A DNA stretch of 64,000 nt from an uncultured Victivallales bacterium. Lineage in GTDB: Bacteria; Verrucomicrobiota; Lentisphaeria; Victivallales; UBA1829. The notes under the pieces were generated by a model. The model searched no databases. It saw nothing but the letters and a program-made list of their open reading frames with translations, and had not been told where the DNA came from. This document shows positions 34,190 to 43,131 of this stretch, in pieces. Positions within the stretch are counted from its first letter, which is position 1. Each line of letters begins with the position of its first letter. Position numbers and translations under genes: made by a program. The stretch spans positions 16,223-80,222 of the forward strand of contig CAKUJH010000016.1 of NCBI GenBank assembly GCA_934661375.1. Reading direction: 5' to 3'.

Positions 34190-34987
34190 ATGACCAGTCC
34201 CAAGACCTCCCCCGCACACATTTCAGGAGCAATGCGTAACTCATTGATGTTCACATTGATAGAACTACTTGTTGTGATTGCGATCATTGCGATTCTGGCG
34301 GGAATGCTGCTGCCGGCACTGAATTCGGCAAAGGAAAAAGCCAAGGCAGTTCAATGCGTTTCCAACTTAAAACAAATCGGTCTGATGTCGGCATCTTACA
34401 GCAACGATCAGCAGGAATGGGTGCTTCCGCATAATATGGGTAGTCATTTTACCGGCATTTACAGACAAGGAGATGCTTATGCGGATTCGAGTACTCCGCT
34501 GGGAGCTTATCATCAGATGTACCGGCGTCTGGGGTATGCTGCCGACTGGAAAGCAACTACCGTCACATCTGTGTTTCTGTGCCCTTCTGAAACTGGAACC
34601 AGAAGTACTTTTTCCAAACTGTATTTTGGAGGGGTTTACGGCATTTCGCTGGGCTGGATATATGCAAAACAGAATTTATCCGTCCGGCAGATAGCGCGTT
34701 TGAGCCGACTCAAGAATCCGTCCATGAAGGCTTACTGTGAAGACTCCACCTCCAATTATAAAACTTCCTTTTTTATGATCGGACTGGGGGCAAAACCGTC
34801 CACATCCAACGGCGCAATTGCGTACGGACGGCACAAAAACATGTGTAATGTGCTGTATGCCAGCGGTTCAGTGAGTCCAATACGTGCCGGCAATCCGCTG
34901 GAAAGTGCCTTGAACAAGAACGGACTGCTGATCAATTGGGAATCGGACCGCAATTATGTCTGCCGCTATTTCTGGGATGAAAACTGA
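34190..34987 (+). CDS. Pseudopilin-like protein with prepilin cleavage/methylation N-terminus
   Basis: About 265 residues. The type IV prepilin signal MFTLIELLVVIAIIAILAGM lies about 20 residues in, with the conserved Glu at position 5 of the mature protein and the long hydrophobic helix. NSAKEKAKAVQCVSNLKQIGLM follows, typical of the large PVC family. Near the C-terminus YGRHKNMCNVLYASGSVSPI is a degenerate form of the His-x9-Asp-Gly motif (Ser replaces Asp). Such proteins are processed by prepilin peptidase and probably assemble in a type II secretion-like apparatus. It sits 41 bases before a secreted hydrolase, as is usual for this family. Confidence 0.9.
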   Translation: MTSPKTSPAHISGAMRNSLMFTLIELLVVIAIIAILAGMLLPALNSAKEKAKAVQCVSNLKQIGLMSASYSNDQQEWVLPHNMGSHFTGIYRQGDAYADSSTPLGAYHQMYRRLGYAADWKATTVTSVFLCPSETGTRSTFSKLYFGGVYGISLGWIYAKQNLSVRQIARLSRLKNPSMKAYCEDSTSNYKTSFFMIGLGAKPSTSNGAIAYGRHKNMCNVLYASGSVSPIRAGNPLESALNKNGLLINWESDRNYVCRYFWDEN

Positions 34988-35028
34988 TCGTCTGCAGTTG
35001 CAATTCATATATAAGGAGAATAAAAAAA

Positions 35029-38000
35029 ATGAAAAATGTGATCCTGTGCCTGACTGCCGCCGCCCTGTCATTGTCGGCAGAACCGCCGTTCCGTCAATGG
35101 GATTTCGAAAAATGGGATGCCAACGGAATGAAATCCGTATCGAAAAGCGGTTCCATTTCAGCTCCTGCCGGCGCCATGCAGGGAAAAGGATACAACGGCA
35201 GCACTGCCGCCTGCGCGGATGCCAAAAACAGTGTTGTCTGGTATGCGGGGAATCTGTTTGAGAACAGCAACGCCTTCACCGTTGAACTGAAATTTTTCCT
35301 GAATGAACCGGTCAACCGTAAAAACGGCAATACGCTGATCTGCTATGCCAAACATTCCTGGAACCGCGGACAGTTTCTGCTCCGTCTCACGCCGCAGAAC
35401 AGTCTGGAAGCGTCCTTTCGCCTGACGGATGCCGCCACACAGAAAGTGTTGAAGAAGTTGACAGTGTCATCCGGCGCATTGAAAATCGAACCGGGAAAAT
35501 ATTACACGGTCCGGGTGGCGTCCCGCAGCGGCGGCGCATTGAAAATCTGGCTGGATGGACAGATGGTTGCGGTTCAGGAGAAAGACTCGTTCAGTCTGGG
35601 GGATCTGAAAATCAAAAGTCCGGGCGGATATCCGTTCCTGGCTGTGGGCTGGGATCTTTCCAACCTGCCGTCCGACGGTTCCAGATTCCGTCCATTGAAT
35701 GGTTTTGTTGACGACCTTACAATCTGGAAGAGTTTCCAGGAACCGAAAATGAAAGTGGAAACGGGCAAAGCACAGGAAAATGTGTTGTTCTTAAAAAATA
35801 ACGGCAGATTTCTGACCGGGAAGTTTCATGTGGCGGATCGCCCCGGCAAATTGCTGGGCAGTTTTATCCGGCCGGAACAGAAATTTCTGGATGCCGCCGC
35901 GCAGACTGAAATAAAGCTGGATCAGCAGAATCTGGTGCTGGTGTTCCGGTGTCCGATTGCGCAGGGGACGAAACTGAATGTGAAAAACACCAATCTCTGG
36001 AATGGTGATCTGGTGGAATTTTTCTTTCGGCCGGAAATGTCCTCTCCGGAATTTTTCCAGTATGCGCTGAATGCAGGCGGGAAGTCCGCCGCAATTCACT
36101 GGAAAGCACCGGGCACCCAGTCTTCCGGATTCCGGAGTCAGGCGAAATTCCGTACGTGGTCGGATGAAACGGCATGGTATGCGGAAATGATTATACCGGT
36201 TTCCGAGCTGCGGCTGAATCAGCCGGCAGCGGGAAAGACGCCGCAGGTGAACTTTACCCGGACCGGCACAACCGGCGGCGGTCTTTCTTCGTGGTCCAAA
36301 GGCGCGTTGAACGATTTTCGGGCATTGGATAAATTCGGCATACTGGTAATCGGCGACCCTGCCGCCGTGCTGAATGCCCGCCTTGCCGCTCTCTCCGAAG
36401 AACTGTCGCACTGTAAAAACGGCGGCGACTCCGCAAAAGCTCTGGCGGACGATCTCCGCAAATTATCCGGTATGATCGCGCAGAACGGTTCCGATATGAA
36501 CCGCTTCTCCGGATTTGCCGCTGCCATTGAAAATCTGAAGCCGCGGCTGACCCTGGTTCAGTTCGGCAATACGGCATCCATGTTATGGCAGCCGCTGCAG
36601 ATGTGGAGCAATGATCTCCGGGTTTCCGCTCTGTCGAAAAAACTGACGGAAATCAATCTCACTTTGCCGCAGAACAGTTTCACCTGGCATGGTTTTGCAT
36701 TCAGCAACCTTTCCGATAAACCATTCCTTGGACAACTGAAATATTTTTCGACAGAGCGTTCGAAAGACAATCGAGTTTTTCAGTTTTTCAACGAAAATTT
36801 ATGGAAATACAGATATCCGCAGGATCCGGTACGCGAACGTCTTGAGTTTTACGAGGCTCTTCCGATTCTGTCGTCTGCCGGCAATACAGTGTATGACCCG
36901 TTTCTGCCGCTGGGCATGAAGACTCTGCTCCGCGCCGGAGCCGGAACGACCGTTCCGCTGTGGCTGCGTTTCTCTTCCGCCGGGCTGAAGCCTGGCACAT
37001 ATACCGGCGTGATCTGCCTGAAACCCTCCTACCCGGATTTCCCGGTTCAGACCGTCCCGTTCACTGTCAAAGTTCTGCCGGTTGACCTGGGGACGGATTA
37101 TCCGGATTCCACCAATTACACCTTCATGTATCCCAACGGTCATGAAAATCTGACCGGTATTCTGGCGCGGAAAAAATTCAACATTATTTATCCGGGCTGC
37201 ATCGGACAGCTTGCCGCAGATTATTATCCGGAATTTGATGCGGACGGTAAAATGGTCAAACCTGCGGATTATTCCAAACTTGACCGGATGATCGAGCTTT
37301 CCGTATCCAGCGGAATTCCGCTGAACCGGATACAGATCAATTTCTGGCTGGAACTGAACCTGCATGGATTGAGGCATAACGGCGTCTGCACACTGAAATA
37401 CAATACTCCGCAATGGAAAAACGCATTCGGCATCTGGCTGAAAGACATTACAGAACACTGCAGGAAAAAATACGGTATCGGCAAAGACCGTCTGCTGTTC
37501 ACCACCGTGGATGAACCGTCCGGAGACGTGAACGATCCCGGCAGCCGCATGTACCAGGCATATCTGCAGGCGAAAATCATCAAGGATATAGATCCTGAAC
37601 TGCGGACGAAAACCAATCCGCTGCCGGATGTGCTGAATGATTTTGCCCGAAACAAGGTATCCTGCAACAAACTGCTGGAAGTGTATGACATCATTGAATT
37701 GTACCGGCCGTCTGTTACGCCGGAAATTGCGGCATGGGCGAAAAACAGCGGAAAAATCATCTGGACGTACGGTATTTACGGAAAGACGACAGCTCCGGAT
37801 GTTTATCGCCGCGAGTATTGGCAGTCTCTGCGGGACGGTTTTTCATCCGTCGTTACTTACTGGCATTTGGAGGCTGCTGCCGGCGGAGACGGATTCAACG
37901 GAAATGACGGGGTGCAGAACCGGGTGGATTACGGTTCCATGTATGTCGATTACGAACTGGGTACTGCGCTGTCCGGACGCCGCGAAGAAGCACATGAACT

Positions 38001-38178
38001 GGGACGGGAAGATTATCGTCTTGCCAAGTATTGCGAAAAACGTCTGAAACAGCGGAATGATCCTGCGCTTCAGTCAGAGTACCGTTCCATTATTCAGCAG
38101 GGAGCTTCTGGCAGCATGGCGGAAATGGATGCTGCGTATGCCCGGCTGCTTGATCTGGCGATCCGGCTGAACCGGTGA
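35029..38178 (+). CDS. Secreted DUF4091/GH123-like glycoside hydrolase with LamG and CBM9-like domains
   Basis: A 1049-residue exported protein. A short signal peptide (VILCLTAAALSLSAEP) leads to a LamG-like jelly roll (about residues 20-240, ending VDDLTIWKSF), then a CBM9-like domain (about 250-425), a linker helix region, and a beta domain before a TIM-barrel-like catalytic part. FTTVDEPSGD contains Asp828-Glu829, the dyad used by GH123 beta-N-acetylgalactosaminidases. A DUF4091 domain ends the protein (YRLAKYCEKRLKQRNDP). AAGGAG precedes the ATG. Action on a GalNAc-containing glycan outside the cell is inferred from the GH123 relation. A hairpin terminator follows. Confidence 0.87.
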   Translation: MKNVILCLTAAALSLSAEPPFRQWDFEKWDANGMKSVSKSGSISAPAGAMQGKGYNGSTAACADAKNSVVWYAGNLFENSNAFTVELKFFLNEPVNRKNGNTLICYAKHSWNRGQFLLRLTPQNSLEASFRLTDAATQKVLKKLTVSSGALKIEPGKYYTVRVASRSGGALKIWLDGQMVAVQEKDSFSLGDLKIKSPGGYPFLAVGWDLSNLPSDGSRFRPLNGFVDDLTIWKSFQEPKMKVETGKAQENVLFLKNNGRFLTGKFHVADRPGKLLGSFIRPEQKFLDAAAQTEIKLDQQNLVLVFRCPIAQGTKLNVKNTNLWNGDLVEFFFRPEMSSPEFFQYALNAGGKSAAIHWKAPGTQSSGFRSQAKFRTWSDETAWYAEMIIPVSELRLNQPAAGKTPQVNFTRTGTTGGGLSSWSKGALNDFRALDKFGILVIGDPAAVLNARLAALSEELSHCKNGGDSAKALADDLRKLSGMIAQNGSDMNRFSGFAAAIENLKPRLTLVQFGNTASMLWQPLQMWSNDLRVSALSKKLTEINLTLPQNSFTWHGFAFSNLSDKPFLGQLKYFSTERSKDNRVFQFFNENLWKYRYPQDPVRERLEFYEALPILSSAGNTVYDPFLPLGMKTLLRAGAGTTVPLWLRFSSAGLKPGTYTGVICLKPSYPDFPVQTVPFTVKVLPVDLGTDYPDSTNYTFMYPNGHENLTGILARKKFNIIYPGCIGQLAADYYPEFDADGKMVKPADYSKLDRMIELSVSSGIPLNRIQINFWLELNLHGLRHNGVCTLKYNTPQWKNAFGIWLKDITEHCRKKYGIGKDRLLFTTVDEPSGDVNDPGSRMYQAYLQAKIIKDIDPELRTKTNPLPDVLNDFARNKVSCNKLLEVYDIIELYRPSVTPEIAAWAKNSGKIIWTYGIYGKTTAPDVYRREYWQSLRDGFSSVVTYWHLEAAAGGDGFNGNDGVQNRVDYGSMYVDYELGTALSGRREEAHELGREDYRLAKYCEKRLKQRNDPALQSEYRSIIQQGASGSMAEMDAAYARLLDLAIRLNR

Positions 38179-38195
38179 AATTTTCAGAAACCTGA

Positions 38196-38235
38196 GCTGC
38201 TGCTGAAATTTCTCAATGGAGGCAGCGGCTTTTTT
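38196..38235 (+). terminator. Terminator after the DUF4091 hydrolase gene
   Basis: GCTGCTGC (38196-38203) pairs with GCAGCGGC (38222-38229) with one G-U pair, and TTTTTT follows directly. Confidence 0.62.
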
Positions 38236-38332
38236 CAACTCTTCATTTTTTTATGAGACAACTCTGCATTTTTTTGCAACATTTTGAACAGCGGCATTCC
38301 GGCAATTATTCGATTAAAAAATATTCCGGAAT

Positions 38333-38360
38333 TTGAAAAAAACAGTTTCTGCTGTATATT
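38333..38360 (+). promoter_or_regulatory. Promoter of the LacI-family regulator gene
   Basis: TTGAAA (38333-38338) and TATATT (38355-38360) are 16 bases apart, 25 bases before the ATG. Confidence 0.6.
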
Positions 38361-38384
38361 TGGAAGATCAGCAGAAGGAATGAA

Positions 38385-39413
38385 ATGGCAAGACAGGCTT
38401 CGGAAAAAAGTATTTACCGCGTGGCGGAACAGCTCGGCGTATCCATTGCGACAGTGTCGCGTGTCGTGAACAACCGGATCGGCGTATCGGAAACCACTCG
38501 GCGCAAAGTGCTGGAATGTATTCAGCAGATGGGATATAAAGCCAGCTGCGGAAATACGCGTCCCAAATATGTCGCGGTCATCAATTTTTATCCGGTGCCG
38601 ACCGAATACAACCGGAAACTCCTGGAAGCCCTGTTCATTCATTTCCGTTCCTGCGAATTCATTTTCTGTTCCGCGCTGTATTATGATTTCGAAAAGGAGA
38701 AACAGACCCTGCTGCAGCGTCTCCGCGATGAGCAGTATTCCGGCGCAATTGTGATTACTCCGCCGAAACATGTCATTCCGCAACTGTTTGATTTTCTGGA
38801 TTCGGATATCCCGGTCATGCTGGTCGACCACTGCGATGATTCTTTGCCGGAACAGTTCGGACATATCAGTCAGGACAGCCGCCGGACGGCGCGCATTGCC
38901 ACAGAATACCTGCTGTCGCTCGGGCACCGCAGAATCGCATATTTGGGCGGCAATCCGGGTATCCCCGGCGCGGATGCCTACTGCCGCGGATATTGCGAAG
39001 CCATGACGGATGCGGGGCTTTCTCCGCTGACCCGGATCAATGATTTCTGCGGAAATCTGGAAGACGTCGCCTGCCGCGAAACGGCGGAACTGCTGGAGCT
39101 TCATCCGGAAATTACCGCGATTCTTGCCAAAGACGATGACTATGCGCTGGGCGCCATTCACTGTGCAGACCTGCGGGGCTTGAAAGTGCCGGAACAGCTG
39201 TCCGTGGTCGGCACCGGAAATTACAATTTCAGTTCATTCTGCAATCCGCCAATCACCACAATGTCATACGATTTGGACTGTCTGGGCATGAAAATGGCGG
39301 AAATTTTCTCGGAATGCCTGACCGGGCCGGATCCTCTCCGGAAACTGCCGCGCATTTTCATTGACAGTCAGCTGATTTGCCGCAAATCCGCAGTTGCGCC
39401 CGAAACGGTGTAA
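38385..39413 (+). CDS. LacI family transcriptional regulator
   Basis: A 342-residue regulator. The N-terminal helix-turn-helix and hinge read IYRVAEQLGVSIATVSRVVNN followed by RIGVSETTRRKVLECIQQMGYK. The sensor domain shows YVAVINFYPVP, YSGAIVITPP, DIPVMLVDHCDD, LSLGHRRIAYLGGNPGIPG, ITAILAKDDDYALGA and VVGTGNYNFSSFCNPPITTM. An unusual feature is that the effector Asp/Glu positions are cysteine-rich. GAAGGA precedes the ATG. Its targets are unknown; the flanking glycosidase, damaged lyase/dehydrogenase pair and MFS transporter suggest a sugar or sugar-acid regulon. Confidence 0.93.
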   Translation: MARQASEKSIYRVAEQLGVSIATVSRVVNNRIGVSETTRRKVLECIQQMGYKASCGNTRPKYVAVINFYPVPTEYNRKLLEALFIHFRSCEFIFCSALYYDFEKEKQTLLQRLRDEQYSGAIVITPPKHVIPQLFDFLDSDIPVMLVDHCDDSLPEQFGHISQDSRRTARIATEYLLSLGHRRIAYLGGNPGIPGADAYCRGYCEAMTDAGLSPLTRINDFCGNLEDVACRETAELLELHPEITAILAKDDDYALGAIHCADLRGLKVPEQLSVVGTGNYNFSSFCNPPITTMSYDLDCLGMKMAEIFSECLTGPDPLRKLPRIFIDSQLICRKSAVAPETV

Positions 39414-39420
39414 ATTAAAA

Positions 39421-39471
39421 AAATCCGCCGTCCGTCAAACCAAGGAAAACGACGGACGGACAGGATTTTTT
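39421..39471. terminator. Bidirectional terminator between the LacI gene and the broken dehydrogenase
   Basis: A perfect 9-bp stem CCGTCCGTC (39428-39436) / GACGGACGG (39451-39459) is flanked by A-runs on the left and T-runs on the right, so it can end transcripts from either side. Confidence 0.88.
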
Positions 39472-39483
39472 GATATTCATATT

Positions 39484-39816
39484 TCAGCGTAAATGTTCAT
39501 CTGTCATGGACATGAAACGTTTTTCCGTGATTTCCGCAAGCAGCGGTTCTCCGTTGAAGAAGCGGTGAAACTCATCCAGCAGGAACGGCAGATAACGGTG
39601 ATATCCGGAATACCCCGCATTGTGCGGCGTAAGCAGAACATTGTCCAAGCCGTAGAAAGGGGAATCGTCGGGCAGGGGTTCTTCATCGAACACATCCAGA
39701 ACCGCTCGGATTTTTCCGGAATGAAGCGCGGCGAGCAGCGCGTTCTGATCACACAGCCGGGAACGTCCGCCGTTGGTGAATACGGCTTTTGAACTGAATG
39801 CACAGAAAAACTGCAA
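39484..39816 (-). pseudogene. C-terminal remnant of a D-2-hydroxyacid dehydrogenase
   Basis: From residue 10 the frame matches the end of the NAD-binding domain of the D-isomer hydroxyacid dehydrogenase family: AVFTNGGRSRLCDQNALLAA (normally VNxxRGxxVDxxAL), then LDVFDEEPLPDDSPFYGL and the catalytic His in LLTPHNAGY. The first two thirds, including the substrate domain and Rossmann GxGxxG, are gone. The break is at about 39790, where the opposite-strand fragment begins. The few leading codons (MQFFCAFSS) come from the other gene's antisense strand. It should be inactive. Confidence 0.85.
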
Positions 39817-40735
39817 AATGCTGATAACCGGTCTGACGGCGGGGAACTGGACCGTTCAGTCGCCTGCCGGAAAATGCTTCCGGGCTGCAGTCCGGAAACG
39901 TTCAGGAGTCATTTTTCTGGAAGCGGGTCCCGGCAAATGGAAATTTGCTCCGGGCGCGTTGGAAACTCTGCCGCCGCTGCCGGAATCCTCCTTGCAGGCG
40001 TCCATGGTTGATAAAACCACATCCGGCGACGGTCTGCTGCCGCTGGCTTCGTATGAAAAAACTTTTCAAACTGCCGGAGTTACAGCTGTCGACAAGGATG
40101 GGAAACTGGTTTTGCGCACCCGTACAGATGAAGCAGTTCTGGAAAACGGAAAGTCTGCCTGTCTGCTGAATGGTTTCCGTCTGGAAGGAAAACCGGCGGC
40201 GCGGCAAACCGGTGATGGCTGGCTGCTGTCTCCGGATTTTGCCGCTGATTTTGCCCGGAGTTCTCTGCATTACGATGACGACACGGATTTACCGGTCTTT
40301 CTGCCGCGCACGGAACAGTCTCCGGATTACCGGGTATTCCGCTTTGTCTCCGCATTGCCGGATTCGCAGGAAAAATTCCGTACCATGCTGACTGATCCGT
40401 TCCGGCGGACCGGATACTGGGCGGCGCCCGGCAGGAATGTGCAGTTCGAAATCGTGCTGTTCCGTCCGGAGAAACTGAATGGCGTGGCGATCCGCTGGCT
40501 TCAGGGCAGCCGCCGCAAAGCAGATTTCAGACTGGAAGTGTCCGGAGACGGCCGGACCTATGAAACGGTGTTTGACGGCAAGTCTTCCGGCAAGACCGAC
40601 CAGTTCGAAGAAGTGAAGTTTCCGGCTCGCCCGGTCCTGCGGATTCGTTTCACTGGCCGCGGCAATTCGGATAATTACTGGAATTCCATCACTGCCATGC
40701 GTCTGCTGGATGAACGGAGCGGTACGGACCGATGA
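39773..40735 (+). pseudogene. C-terminal remnant of a secreted polysaccharide-degrading protein (lyase/F5-8C-like end)
   Basis: A 320-codon frame without start signal, signal peptide or ribosome site. Its beginning KMLITGLTAGNWTVQ and SGVIFLEAGPGKWKF resembles the C-terminal beta sandwich of heparinase-like lyases or glycosidases. The last 130 residues (FRRTGYWAAPGRNVQFEIVL, ... RADFRLEVSGDGRTYETVFDG-like) look like a discoidin (F5/8 type C) carbohydrate-binding domain. The N-terminal catalytic part is missing. Its stop overlaps the MFS gene start, so it once formed an operon with the transporter. The family call is by resemblance only. Confidence 0.7.
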
Positions 40736-42114
40736 ATCTGTTCAAATCTTATTCCGGGAAAACGTGGACCGCGGGAACTTTAACCTATTCACTGGGCGGA
40801 CTGGTGTTTCTGTCCATCTGGCTGATCGGCGGTGATTTTCCGTGGTCAATGCGGGATCGGGCGGTAACTCCGGCTGCGACGGTAATTCTGAAACAGATCG
40901 GCATTACCGATTTTCTGTACGGGGTGATCGTCATCGCTTTTCCGAATTTCACGAATCTGTTTCTTTCCCCTGTGATCAGCTACATATCCGACCGCCATCG
41001 GGGGCGTTACGGACGGCGGATTCCGTTTCTGCTGTTCACGACTCCGTTTATCGTGCTGGGACTGTGCGGTCTGGGACTGACCGCTTTTTTCGGGAAGATG
41101 ATTCATGCGGCACTGCCGGCGGTTTCGCTTCATGCCGCCATGCTGACTGTATTCTGCATTGCCTGGATTCTGCTTGATTTCGGAACGACGCTTTCCAATT
41201 CGCTTTTCTATGCGCTAATCAATGATGTGGTGCCGGAAGTTCTGCTGGGCCGCTTTTTCTCTCTGCTCCGGATTGTGAGTCTGGGCGCGGGAGTGTTTTT
41301 CAACTATTGTCTGCTGGCGGAAGTGCCGGCACACAGCGCGGAAATATTTGTCGGATTAGGAATTGTTTACGGGATTGGGTTGACTCTGCTGTGCTGGAAG
41401 GTGAAGGAAGGACAGTATCCGCCGCCTCCGCCGGTACGGGAGGATCAACAGGGACAAAGTGCGTTTCACCGTGCATTGTCCGGAACAATAGAATACTTCC
41501 GGCAGAGTTTTTCGCTGCCGTATTACCGTTGGCTGATTCTGGCAACCTCCATGGCGATGGCTCTGGCATTCGGTCCGGTCAATTATTTCGCCATACAGTA
41601 CGCACAGTCCGTTTCATACAGCCTGAAATCCTACGGAATCTGCCTGGTCATATCCCTGTTCTGTTCTCTGTGTCTGAGCTGGCCGCTGGGGTGCCTGGCG
41701 GATCGCTTTCACCCGCTCCGGACGGGTGTCTGTTCGCTGGCTGCCTACTTTATTCTGATGTGCGTGTCCTATTTTCTGATGGCGGACCCGCAATACTTCG
41801 GGATCATATTCACAACGCATTGCATTGTCAACGGTCTTTACACAACCTTGACCGCATCGCTGCTGCCTCGTCTGCTGCCGCGGACCTTGTTTGCGCAGTT
41901 CAATTCCGCCTGTGCGATTGTTTCGGCAGTGTTCAGCATCGGGGCAGGGCCGCTGTTCGGCTGGATTGTGGATACTTTCGGCGGTGGTTACCGTTTATTG
42001 TTCCTGCTGGGCGGAGCCGGGACCCTGCTGACTTTTGCCGTGTTTCTGCCGGTATTCCGCGGATTCCTGAAATTCGGCGGTTATGAAGCGTATTCAGCCC
42101 CGGTGCCGCGCTGA
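40732..42114 (+). CDS. MFS transporter, probably for sugars or oligosaccharides
   Basis: A 460-residue membrane protein with about twelve helices. SYISDRHRGRYGRRIPFLLF is the signature loop between helices 2 and 3 of the MFS/GPH-like sugar symporters, and LGCLADRFHPLRTG is the matching loop in the second half. The start overlaps the stop of the damaged polysaccharide-degrading gene as ATGA. This points to uptake of the products of that enzyme. With the upstream gene truncated the transporter may have lost its promoter; read-through from the left is blocked by the terminator at 39428-39459. Confidence 0.87.
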   Translation: MNLFKSYSGKTWTAGTLTYSLGGLVFLSIWLIGGDFPWSMRDRAVTPAATVILKQIGITDFLYGVIVIAFPNFTNLFLSPVISYISDRHRGRYGRRIPFLLFTTPFIVLGLCGLGLTAFFGKMIHAALPAVSLHAAMLTVFCIAWILLDFGTTLSNSLFYALINDVVPEVLLGRFFSLLRIVSLGAGVFFNYCLLAEVPAHSAEIFVGLGIVYGIGLTLLCWKVKEGQYPPPPPVREDQQGQSAFHRALSGTIEYFRQSFSLPYYRWLILATSMAMALAFGPVNYFAIQYAQSVSYSLKSYGICLVISLFCSLCLSWPLGCLADRFHPLRTGVCSLAAYFILMCVSYFLMADPQYFGIIFTTHCIVNGLYTTLTASLLPRLLPRTLFAQFNSACAIVSAVFSIGAGPLFGWIVDTFGGGYRLLFLLGGAGTLLTFAVFLPVFRGFLKFGGYEAYSAPVPR

Positions 42115-42205
42115 TTCCGGCGTCCGGCGGAATCTTTTGACGCAATCGTGCCGGACTGTTTCCGTTTAATTTGTGCAAAATCACGTTTTTTTGCGTTTTC
42201 AGATA

Positions 42206-42233
42206 TTGCAAGCTCGGAAAAAGAGGTTAGATT
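42206..42233 (+). promoter_or_regulatory. Candidate promoter of the acyltransferase operon
   Basis: TTGCAA (42206-42211) and TAGATT (42228-42233) are 16 bases apart, about 80 bases before the ATG of the GNAT acyltransferase gene. The match is weak. Confidence 0.4.
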
Positions 42234-42315
42234 ACACTGTAATGGACAGAAACTCCGCCGGGGGCGGAACTCTGAGGGATTATTGGGAAAGTTTTAACTG
42301 CATTCAGGTGTAAAA

Positions 42316-43131
42316 ATGACTTCATCAGAAATACGGGACAGACTGTGCAATCCGCCCGTCCTGGCGGAAAAGGATCAGTACCGGATTAAATTCGCCATGA
42401 CTCCGCAGGAGATCGAAGCCGCGTTACGTCTGCGTTATCAGGTATTCAAAATGGAACAGGGCAAGCATGTCAAAGACTGCGGACAGGCGGGAATTGACCG
42501 CGATGAATTCGATGATTACTGTCTGCATCTGGTCGTGGAAGACAAGGAAACCGGCCGTGCCGCAGGAACATACCGGGTCCATTTGGGACCGACTGCGCTG
42601 GAAAATTCGCTGGGTTTTTATTCTTCGCAGGAATTTGACATCAAGGGGCTGGATGCCATTGCCAGACAGACCATCGAAGTCGGACGTTCCTGTGTTTCAC
42701 GGGATTACCGCAACGGAACGGTGGTTGCGCTGCTCTGGGCTGGCATTTCTGAAATTCTTGCCCGTTCGGGACTGCGTTATCTGACCGGCTGTGTGAGTCT
42801 GGAGGACATGGAACCGGAAGCCGGCTGGGCTCTGTATGACTGGCTGGTGGAACAGCATAAGATCTCCGATCAGGTCAGCGGTACGCCTCTGCCGTGTGTC
42901 CGCATGGAACGTCCTTCGGCGGAAGCCATGGAAAAATTCCGGCAGACTCATCCGTCGGTCCGGTCGTTGATTCCGCCGCTGTTCAAAGGATATCTGCGGC
43001 TGGGGGCGAAGATCTGTTCCGAACCGGTGTTCGACCGGGATTTCGGCACGATTGACTTCCTGATTCTGCTGGATGTGGGCGGTCTTCCCGAACGTTACCA
43101 GAAACATTTCAATGTGGCGGCGGTCAAATGA
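42316..43131 (+). CDS. GNAT-type N-acyltransferase, OlsB-like
   Basis: A 271-residue member of the hemolysin/OlsB acyltransferase group: LRLRYQVFKMEQGKH near the N-terminus, DYCLHLVVEDKETGRAAGTYRV, ARQTIEVGRSCVSRDYRNG (the typical ExGR-C segment), and LTGCVSLEDMEPEAG. OlsB makes lyso-ornithine lipid by transferring a 3-hydroxyacyl chain to ornithine. Its stop overlaps the start of an OlsA/PlsC-like gene, the partner in ornithine-lipid synthesis, which supports the call. The amino acid acceptor is inferred; glycine or other aminolipids are possible. Confidence 0.82.
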   Translation: MTSSEIRDRLCNPPVLAEKDQYRIKFAMTPQEIEAALRLRYQVFKMEQGKHVKDCGQAGIDRDEFDDYCLHLVVEDKETGRAAGTYRVHLGPTALENSLGFYSSQEFDIKGLDAIARQTIEVGRSCVSRDYRNGTVVALLWAGISEILARSGLRYLTGCVSLEDMEPEAGWALYDWLVEQHKISDQVSGTPLPCVRMERPSAEAMEKFRQTHPSVRSLIPPLFKGYLRLGAKICSEPVFDRDFGTIDFLILLDVGGLPERYQKHFNVAAVK

